Origin: Jaenimonas drosophilae
Taxonomy: Eukaryota > Euglenozoa > Kinetoplastea > Trypanosomatida > Trypanosomatidae
DNA length: 64,000 nt
Direction of reading: 5' to 3'
Assembly: GCA_030849065.1 (NCBI GenBank)
Contig: JASAON010001605.1
Location: 1 to 64,000 of the forward strand
Below, in pieces: positions 57,706 through 64,000 of the stretch. The translations under genes were made by a program, and so were the position numbers. The notes beneath the pieces are model-generated. The model was given only the letters and a program-made list of their open reading frames with translations. It was not told the origin of the DNA and did not search any database. Each line of letters opens with the position of its first letter. Within the stretch, counting starts at the first letter, position 1.

Positions 57706-58653
57706 TTAGGCAGGTTGAGCAATCGCCGCCACATCCTCCGCCTCCACAACTGGGTTCTCCACGAGACGCTTCGATACCACGTCATAGCTCATGTGGAGGG
57801 TGTAGTTCCCCAACACACGCACCACATCCCCTTCCGCCACACGTGCGGGTGTGTTGTGTGCCACACACAGACGCACAAGAACCACATTGCGGAAGAGGCG
57901 CATCTGCCCGGGTCTGCCTTCACGATAGCCGTGCGTTTCAAGACTAAACTGAAGATAGCGAGGAACCACATCATGTGGCACATCATCACAGCAAAATGAT
58001 GATGTTGTTGTTGTTGTTTGTGGCGATGATGTTGTGGGTGAGAGGCCTGCTGCCTGTAGATGGCCGTGGAGGTGGCCAACGGCGATGGGCCCACGTACCA
58101 CGCCGATGCCAATCCACGTCGAGGTGCCCGTTCCCACCGAACATGTGGAGCTGCGCCACTTATCCATCTGTTCCTCCTCGACCACCATCGCACGGCTGCG
58201 CACCGCCGCGACAGGAAAGTGTTGGCCATCATCCTCTGCCACGACTTTGCCCCTCCGCGGCCGCTCCTTCAGCGCCACGATGCGTGCCTGAAGCTCCTCC
58301 AGCCGGTGTTGTTGGTGCCGCCTCTCCACCTCTGTGTGTTGTGCCATCTCCTCCTCTGGTGACGCCACGCGGACGGAGTGGCGTTGAAGACGATGATGGC
58401 GAAGGTTGGCGGCACAGATGAAACGTTTGCCACACTCAGGGCAAGCCAAACGTGTACGTGATGATGATGTTGATGATGTAGGTACACCTGTTGCGGTTGT
58501 GATAGGTGCAGCTGTGGTGGTGGAGCACCTTCGTTGTGGTGTGCGCGTGCGACTCACACACAAACGTCCGTCTGGCAAACACAACGCAGCACATGCACGA
58601 GTGAGTTGAGGTCTGCGGCACAGCCCGCCGAGGACCCATCGCCCACAAATCAT
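57706..58653 (-). CDS. C2H2/OB-fold protein resembling RNA-editing complex KREPA proteins
   Basis: 315 residues from the ATG at 58653; the TTG 24 bases upstream is not a start. Residues 1-45 (MICGRWVLGGLCRRPQLTRA onward) are Arg/Cys-rich without early acidic residues and look like a mitochondrial presequence. One C2H2 finger follows: Cys71, Cys74, His87 and His92 in CPECGKRFICAANLRHHRLQRH. A charged coiled stretch comes next, then Thr/Ser-rich sequence. The C-terminal 90 residues form an OB-fold-like domain: YLQFSLETHGYR, FRNVVLVRLCVAHN, AEGDVVRVLGNYTLHMSYDVVSKRLVENPVVEAEDVAAI. The GDxVxVxGxxxxxxxYDxxxxxxxxNPVV pattern is that of the KREPA editosome scaffolds, which combine C2H2 fingers with a C-terminal OB fold and bind RNA in mitochondrial U-insertion/deletion editing. 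Which KREPA it corresponds to cannot be told; a non-editing zinc-finger protein is the alternative. Confidence 0.6.
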   Translation of the reverse strand: MICGRWVLGGLCRRPQLTRACAALCLPDGRLCVSRTRTPQRRCSTTTAAPITTATGVPTSSTSSSRTRLACPECGKRFICAANLRHHRLQRHSVRVASPEEEMAQHTEVERRHQQHRLEELQARIVALKERPRRGKVVAEDDGQHFPVAAVRSRAMVVEEEQMDKWRSSTCSVGTGTSTWIGIGVVRGPIAVGHLHGHLQAAGLSPTTSSPQTTTTTSSFCCDDVPHDVVPRYLQFSLETHGYREGRPGQMRLFRNVVLVRLCVAHNTPARVAEGDVVRVLGNYTLHMSYDVVSKRLVENPVVEAEDVAAIAQPA

Positions 58654-58684
58654 CACGAGAATCCGCAAATTTATCAATTTCGTA

Positions 58685-58695
58685 CCTAAAAAAAA
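58685..58695 (-). promoter_or_regulatory. Predicted trans-splice acceptor of the KREPA-like gene
   Basis: The minus strand reads T8 directly followed by AG (58687-58686). This would give a 32-base 5' UTR before the ATG at 58653. It also explains why the in-frame TTG further upstream should not be used. Confidence 0.55.
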
Positions 58696-59740
58696 GATTC
58701 ATATCAATGAATGAAGAAGACGAAGATGTGCGTGAGAGCGTACATCCACAGAAGCATGATGATGTCAATGCATACGTGATTGTGGCTGTGAAAAAAACAA
58801 CTTGTTGGGCTGCGATTCCATCACGAGAAGAGTCTGGAGGAGGAGGAGGAGGAGTGGCGTGCGGACTACGCGGCACACGCCCACTCCACGGACGATATAG
58901 GCTGAGCAAAAACATGAGTGGTTACCCTTGCATCAACAGACGTTGCACGCACCCTGACGCCTCCTCACTCGTCATCCATCGTGGCGAAAGCTCGCACCAC
59001 AGGTTGCGGATGACGAATCCCTCCCCCAATCTTCTGAGGTGCCATTACCACCATCAACAGCTGTTCGGGAGTGTCGTCTCGATTTGCTTCTCATTTTTTT
59101 TTTGTAGATCCGGAAAAATCTGTTTTTGCTTCGTCCGTCATTTTTCCAAGCAAGAAAAAAGGAAACGTTGATAAAAACAAAACAGCAACGACCACACACA
59201 CGCACATCCGCTGAGGTCCGTCTTGATTGAAACCAACTCATCTCACGTTATATATACACTTAGTTCCATGGCTTGAGGAGTAGGTGTATGTACGTACAGA
59301 GGTAGTGTGTAGCAGCGCACGCGTACGCTAACACGAGCTACACACATACACACGTACATAACAGTTGTATGCATGCCAATGAGAGAGGGGCCCCACACAC
59401 ACACACATACATACATACATACATACATGCACGCACATCCATCAACATACATCTTACGACGTACGCCGCATACCACGACGACCCCGCATTTCGTAATGGC
59501 ACAACGAAGAGGAAGAGAACAACATTGGGGGGCACCACCCGCAGCCAAAAACAACGTTCCTAGAAAACAAAAAAAAAACAACCATCGCACTTGTAAGACA
59601 CTCAGGCGAGGCACTTCGCCATGACTTCACTTCTCTTGGCACCAACACCTACATGCAGCATACGTACAGGATGCGTGCATGCGTGCATCAAACAAAACAC
59701 TGGATAATGATGATGATGGTGACGACGGTATATATATATA
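58696..59740. other. Intergenic, 1.05 kb, with microsatellites
   Basis: No gene seen. Holds CA and CATA repeats at about 59393-59429 and a T-rich plus-strand stretch near 59090-59103. Open frames here are dominated by these repeats. Confidence 0.5.
59393..59429. repeat. (CA)n followed by (CATA)n microsatellite
   Basis: Dinucleotide repeat passing into about five copies of a CATA tetranucleotide, in a noncoding spacer. Confidence 0.9.
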
Positions 59741-59902
59741 TCAGATGATGTAGCTTGGCGAACCTGGGCCGTTGGGGGAGGTTGGGTTGGCGCTGTTTTG
59801 TTTGCGGCGTGCGGCGTTGAGGTTGATGGCGCTGATCACGCCCTTGACGATGACCAACGCCACCACGACGCGCACGGCCCACTTCAAAGGACAGGTTGAC
59901 AT
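59741..59902 (-). CDS. Small single-pass membrane protein (53 residues)
   Basis: The ATG at 59902 starts MSTCPLKWAVRVVVALVIVKGVISAINLNAARRKQNSANP, ending SPSYII. Residues 8-27 form one hydrophobic segment (WAVRVVVALVIVKGVISAI) flanked by basic residues, so a short luminal or intermembrane N-terminus with a basic cytoplasmic or matrix tail is possible. The upstream minus-strand sequence is pyrimidine-rich (CTCA repeats at 59936-59958, then an AAG and a C/T stretch), consistent with a splice acceptor 30 or so bases before the ATG. Size and composition resemble small organelle membrane subunits, but no family is recognised. With only 53 codons, chance is not excluded. Confidence 0.45.
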   Translation of the reverse strand: MSTCPLKWAVRVVVALVIVKGVISAINLNAARRKQNSANPTSPNGPGSPSYII

Positions 59903-60257
59903 GATGTGGGATGGAGGATGAGGAATACGAAGCTTGAGTGAGTGAGTGAGTGAGTGAGAAGGTTGGAGATGTTTATCGTCTATGCGAGATGAAGGAGAGA
60001 GGTGAGGTGATTGAGTGCGATGACGATGGATGTAGAACATCCGCACAATATAGTCGTACACAGATCTATTTTTTTTCTGTTTTTGTTTCATCATCTAGTC
60101 GGGTGGATGACCATCCCAAACGTGCATCTCACATTGGGTGAAGGGGCCCAATGGCATCTAACGTGGTTCGTCTTCTTCGTAGCCACCACCACCACCTCAT
60201 CATCATCATTGCTCGTACACAACAAGGTATCGCCGATGTTGGTGTCATGACGTTGAT
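59903..60257. other. Intergenic, 355 bases, with GAGT repeat
   Basis: Contains about six copies of GAGT at 59936-59958, which read as a CTCA pyrimidine-rich tract on the coding strand before the small membrane protein, and a T-rich plus-strand stretch near 60068-60090. Confidence 0.5.
59936..59958. repeat. (GAGT)n tetranucleotide repeat
   Basis: About six uninterrupted copies. On the coding strand it supplies the pyrimidine-rich tract upstream of the 53-residue gene, so length changes could affect its processing. Confidence 0.85.
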
Positions 60258-61367
60258 CTACTTGCCGCCACTCAGGAACCGATCGCGGCGCCACATCGCC
60301 CGCATTTCCTCCCCACGCCGCACCGGATCTGCTCGTCGTGCCAACGTACTTCCATCGGCGTGGAGATGGCCGACGGCCAAGGAGGAGAGCGGCTGGCCAC
60401 GATGACGTGGTGTGGCGGAGGTGGCGTACAACCGCCCACTGGCACCGGAGAGCGGCGTTGGATCATGTGGGGCCGGCCGGAATCGGTATCGAGCATCGCC
60501 CGTGTGATCGTAAATGAGGTTGGCGGTACGACGGGCGGTGGAGGCGGAGGGGCCATCATGATGGAGTGGCATGCTGAGAACATGGCGAGCAGGTCCGCCA
60601 CTCATCCCGTACACCTCCTCCCCCTTCTCCGCGTAGACGTCGCGGTGCTGATTGCTGATGTTGCGCAGCGCAACACGGGAGCTGGGCGGCTGCCACCCCT
60701 CTGCGGATGTAGGATCGATCATCATGTGAGGATGACGTTCATAAAAACCATTCAGCGCACGTTCGTACTTCTTCACGTAGCGCTCCAGACGTGTGGTGGG
60801 GTTGAGGAGGACGGCAGAGGAGCTCCGCGCGGGGCCGCCACGATGGCGATCGGCCGCTTCCATCGCACGTCGGCGGTGGGCGGGCGGCTCGTCAATGGCG
60901 GTGTTGGCGTTCCACGCCGCCCGTGCGCCACCGCGGGAGATGGCGGTTGTTGGTCGAGGTTTGTGTTGTTGTTGGTGCTGCACCATTATTCCATGACCAC
61001 CGCGGCTGGTGTGTCCTGCTGTGGCTGGTGTGGCGGTGGCGGTAGTGGGTGTGGTGGTGTGCAGCATTCGCATTGCATCCTGCATTACCGCGGGGTGCGG
61101 GGGCATAGAGGAGGGGTGCGATGGATCCTCTACGCGATGATGATGATGAGGCTGGACGTACTCCTCCACCTCCTCTTCTTCATCGACGGGGCTGCGTGGC
61201 TCATCGCGCTCGGAACCAACATAGCGAAACACGTTCGCAACGTCATCGGGAGTTGGGTCTGGATACCCACTCTCTGCCAGTGCCTGAACCACTTGATACA
61301 CTTCCTCTTCGGTGTGGCCTTGGAGTTCTGGCGCTTGAAGAAGATGCGTCGGTACGCGACGATCCAT
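60258..61367 (-). CDS. HYLS1-like centriole/basal-body protein (candidate)
   Basis: 369 residues from the ATG at 61367; a GTG six bases upstream is rejected. The N-terminus, MDRRVPTHLLQAPELQGHTEEEVYQVVQALAESGYPDPTPDDVANVFRYVGSE, forms a small helical module. A His/Pro/Thr/Ala-rich disordered middle follows. Near 195-250 is TRLERYVKKYERALNGFYERHP. The last 30 residues, ARRADPVRRGEEMRAMWRRDRFLSGGK, resemble the C-terminal box of HYLS1 proteins (DPVxR...xxxWxRxxFL). HYLS1 is a conserved centriole-associated protein needed for cilium assembly and is expected in flagellates. The call depends on two short motifs seen by eye; an unrelated disordered flagellar protein is the alternative. Confidence 0.5.
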   Translation of the reverse strand: MDRRVPTHLLQAPELQGHTEEEVYQVVQALAESGYPDPTPDDVANVFRYVGSERDEPRSPVDEEEEVEEYVQPHHHHRVEDPSHPSSMPPHPAVMQDAMRMLHTTTPTTATATPATAGHTSRGGHGIMVQHQQQHKPRPTTAISRGGARAAWNANTAIDEPPAHRRRAMEAADRHRGGPARSSSAVLLNPTTRLERYVKKYERALNGFYERHPHMMIDPTSAEGWQPPSSRVALRNISNQHRDVYAEKGEEVYGMSGGPARHVLSMPLHHDGPSASTARRTANLIYDHTGDARYRFRPAPHDPTPLSGASGRLYATSATPRHRGQPLSSLAVGHLHADGSTLARRADPVRRGEEMRAMWRRDRFLSGGK

Positions 61368-62957
61368 CAACACAGCAAATCTAAATGAGAGCTGCTACAC
61401 ACATTGAAACAACAAGAAGAGAAGAACAACAACATATTGTGCGTGACATTGGCATGCATCCAAACAACACGAAGAAGGAGGAGTGGCTGACTTCCTCCTC
61501 CCTCTTTCCTCAAGCAACTACGTACGCACACACACACCCACCCACGACGCAACCAACATGTGGTGGAGATGACGACGACATGAGTGTGTGTATGTGTACG
61601 TACTTGTGCGTGGCATGTGCAGCGTACTTGCAAGATTCTTAAGGTGGCATTCATTAGTTTGATCCGTTGTGGAGGAGCGACGACGAGGGGTGAGGGCCCC
61701 TCGCCGTCGTAGGCCGTCATCCCTCATCACGCAGGGTTGGCGCCATCGACCTTAGGTTGGGGGCTGATGATGATGCGTGCCCCCCTCTCTACGATCTCCC
61801 CCTTTCATCATTGTTGCTCAGAATCATTCCTGTTGTATTTATGTTTTTTCACTCAGGAATTTGTTTTTGAATTTTTTTTTTCTTGTTTTTGTTTTTGTTT
61901 TTGTATGTTTTTTTTCTTCTCACCTGCACAGGCATCTCCACCCAACTTCCGCGGCATTGCGCGTGCATCGTTGATCGAGGTGGAACATGAGTAGGGAAGA
62001 AGGCGGCGGTGGCGTGTACGCGTACGCATGATGAGCATCAAGAACAAGAACGTACCAGACACAGACCATCTTCTTCTAGCCAACCAATACAACTCTCCCT
62101 CACGAGACCACATCATGCGCGCAACCGTGATAATAATACAGCAACAACAACAACAACACGTTGTTTGTTCTGCAGGTAAGTGCTCAGTCGGTGTCTGGCT
62201 TTGTTGGCCATGCACGTACCTCCACACATGTATCCATCCTCGTGCGGATCACGCAGCCGTCGTACGGTTGTTTGCGTGTGAAGAGAAATGCACTGTGTCA
62301 GTGTTTGAGAGGGGAGCTCTGCAGAGAGAGGGGGGATGTGCGTACGTGTGTGTATGTGTGCGCGACGTAGGTGGTACAACACACACGGTGGATGGAGGAC
62401 GGCCTCTCCTGCATCTATAAACACACAAACGCACGTACACCCAACGACGTAGTCGTAACAAGAAAAAAATGAAAAAAGACTTCAAAAATGGGCTCATCGA
62501 AACCGAGCGATGCTGCCACCTTCCACTGCTCGAGAGGAGCTCCGCCACCGCGGTGAGCGTCGGATGGAGCGCCATCCGCACACACTCACGCGTCCATCCA
62601 TGATGATGGTCGTGTGGGGCATGGCTCGAGGCTTCCTCTCTGACGGTGGCTGGCGGTCAACGCCACTGCCACACACCTCCAGCAGATTCAGCTGATCTAC
62701 GCAACACGAGAGGGTTGTGCGTGTGTGGGAGGTTCCGCCATCGTTGGCATCTTGCCAACGTCTTCACACCGCAACACATGCATCATAATCCATAGATGGC
62801 GCGCCTACTTCGCATGGGCGTCATTCGTTAAGACTGAGTAGGTCCATACAGTGAGCATGATGACGGATGATGCATGTGCTCCTCGTGTGTTGATGTGTGC
62901 CTCGGTGGTCTTCCCTCCTGCTTTGCCGGCGCGGCGGCACCAACCAACCATCCATTC
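61368..62957. other. Intergenic, 1.6 kb, no supported gene
   Basis: The longest ordinary spacer in the window. Plus-strand T-rich stretches (about 61842-61918, including repeated TTTTTG units) and scattered CA/GT runs occur; CAA repeats lie near 62142-62158. Short frames on either strand are repeat-driven and lack family features. Confidence 0.5.
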
Positions 62958-64000
62958 TTATTCGCCGAGGTAGGCGGCGAAGTCCACGGGGAGCTCCTCA
63001 ATCGCGGTGTGGTAGTGCGCCTCAATCTCGTGGAGCAGGTCGAGGTCCTTCTCCGTTACGAAGTTGATGGCAACGCCCTTGCGACCATATCGGCCGCCGC
63101 GACCAATGCGGTGGAGGTAGTTCTCCTTGTTGCTCGGGAGATCAAAGTTGATGACGATGTTAACGTGATGTACATCGATGCCGCGGGCCACGAGATCCGT
63201 CGTGACGAGGACGCGGCTGCTGCCGGAGCGGAAGGTATTCATGATGCGCTCGCGGTCGCTCTTGAGCATATCGGCGTGCATGCTGCTCACGGTGTGGTTG
63301 CTCTTGTTGAGCTGCTCAGCGATCCAATCCACCTTGCGGCGGGTGTTGGCGAAGATGACGGATTGGGCGATGGAGACCGTCTCGTAGAGGTCCATGAGGG
63401 TATCGAGCTTGTGCTCCTCGGAGAGGGCGATGTAGAACTGCTTGATACCTTCGAGGGTGAGGGATTCACGCTTCACGAGAATGCGCACGGGCTCGCGCAT
63501 AAACTTCTTGGTGAGCTCGAGCACATCCTCGGGCATCGTGGCGGAGAAGAGGGCGACCTGGATGTCCTTGGGCAGGAAGCGGAAGATCTCGTAAATCTGC
63601 TCAGCAAAACCCTGAGAGAGCATCTCATCCGCCTCATCAAGGACGAGGACGCGGAGGGCGTCGGTGCGGAGGGCGCCGCGCTTCGTAACGTCGGCCACAC
63701 GTCCGGGGGTGCCAACGGCCACAATGAGGCCGGCCTGGAGCTTGCGGATATCATCCTGCACGCGTGTTCCGCCAACGAAGGTCTCGCAGAACTTCTTGCC
63801 CTCGGAGAGGAACTCACCAATGCGGCTGATGACCTCGGCGGTCTGGAGAGCGAGCTCTCGAGTGGGGCTGAGGACGAGGCCCTGGATCATGCCGTGACGG
63901 AAGTCGAGGCGCTGGAGGAGGCCAATGCTGAAGGCGCCGGTCTTGCCGGTGCCGGACTGGGCCTGCGCAATGATGTCACCGCCGCGGGTGAAGGGGGCGA
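62958..64000 (-). CDS. EIF4A1: eIF4A-type DEAD-box RNA helicase, 5' end beyond the window
   Basis: The frame is open to the right edge, giving about 347 residues; roughly the first 50-60 are outside. The visible part starts [23 protein letters not shown], so motif I (Walker A, AQSGTGKT) is included. Then come PTRELALQ (Ia), GGT, TPGRV (Ib), VLDEADEML (II, DEAD), FSATMP (III, SAT), [13 protein letters not shown] (IV), [14 protein letters not shown] (V), [32 protein letters not shown] (VI). The ending, VDFAAYLGE, is typical of eIF4A. The short C-terminus and motif wording fit translation initiation factor eIF4A rather than FAL1/eIF4AIII or DHH1. The protein unwinds mRNA 5' leaders in the eIF4F complex in the cytoplasm. 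It is the first gene in transcription order, and strong G/C-ending codon use fits high expression. Confidence 0.95.
   Translation of the reverse strand, partial: APFTRGGDIIAQAQSGTGKTGAFSIGLLQRLDFRHGMIQGLVLSPTRELALQTAEVISRIGEFLSEGKKFCETFVGGTRVQDDIRKLQAGLIVAVGTPGRVADVTKRGALRTDALRVLVLDEADEMLSQGFAEQIYEIFRFLPKDIQVALFSATMPEDVLELTKKFMREPVRILVKRESLTLEGIKQFYIALSEEHKLDTLMDLYETVSIAQSVIFANTRRKVDWIAEQLNKSNHTVSSMHADMLKSDRERIMNTFRSGSSRVLVTTDLVARGIDVHHVNIVINFDLPSNKENYLHRIGRGGRYGRKGVAINFVTEKDLDLLHEIEAHYHTAIEELPVDFAAYLGE

Noticed and set aside
59393..59429. Possible CRISPR-like or telomere-like repeat
   Set aside because: Simple CA/CATA microsatellite without spacers; the unit is not a telomeric repeat.
1..64000. 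tRNA, spliced-leader or snoRNA genes in the longer gaps
   Set aside because: No convincing cloverleaf with A and B boxes, no spliced-leader-like tandem array and no clear C/D or H/ACA structure was found by eye; a covariance-model scan would be decisive.

Overview
This window looks like nuclear DNA of a kinetoplastid protist, most likely a free-living bodonid such as Bodo saltans (inference). Every credible protein gene lies on the minus strand. The genes are long and intronless, gaps between them are mostly 0.2-1.4 kb, and many starts sit a few dozen bases downstream of a T-rich tract and an AG when read on the minus strand. That is the layout of a kinetoplastid polycistronic unit processed by spliced-leader trans-splicing; here it would run from right to left. 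Family content agrees: META-domain proteins, a mitochondrial C2H2/OB-fold protein of RNA-editing-complex type, trypanosomatid-like eIF4A and a tandem pair of Slo-type K+ channels. No strand switch, tRNA, rRNA, CRISPR array or intact mobile element was seen.

Layout in transcription order (right to left). 64.0-57.7 kb: 5'-truncated eIF4A, a HYLS1-like centriole/basal-body candidate, a 53-residue membrane protein and a KREPA-like protein. 57.2-50.9 kb: two adjacent paralogous Slo/RCK K+ channel subunits. 50.87-48.06 kb: about 2.8 kb of abnormal sequence full of long C and G runs and with no coherent gene, probably low-quality or misjoined sequence. 47.9-43.0 kb: a visibly more AT-rich block with a dihydroceramide-type desaturase, a small probably mitochondrial protein, a small unknown protein and a receptor-like protein with a degenerate cyclase domain. 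42.6-31.1 kb: a protein with RS domains at both ends, a membrane-anchored PAS/histidine-kinase-like/Ste11-type kinase, an ankyrin-type protein, a TRAPPC12-like protein and a coiled-coil protein. 30.8-25.7 kb: three RIIa/DPY-30-type docking-domain proteins, one with a large His/Glu repeat. 25.1-19.5 kb: a giant leucine-rich-repeat protein, a broken META-domain copy (with the window's only N) and an intact META-domain protein. 19.0-1.4 kb: Eaf6-like subunit, the U3 processome protein UTP10/HEATR1, a C2H2 zinc-finger protein, EB1 and a DUF789 protein. 0.7 kb to the left edge: the N-terminal part of an unrecognised gene.

Functional themes are flagellum and cytoskeleton (EB1, RIIa proteins, HYLS1-like), signalling and membrane physiology (hybrid kinase, pseudo-cyclase receptor, K+ channels) and core housekeeping (UTP10, eIF4A, Eaf6, TRAPPC12, desaturase). 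Kinetoplastid neighbours need not share a function, so adjacency is weak evidence except for the tandem paralogues. All family calls were made by eye from motifs without database searches.
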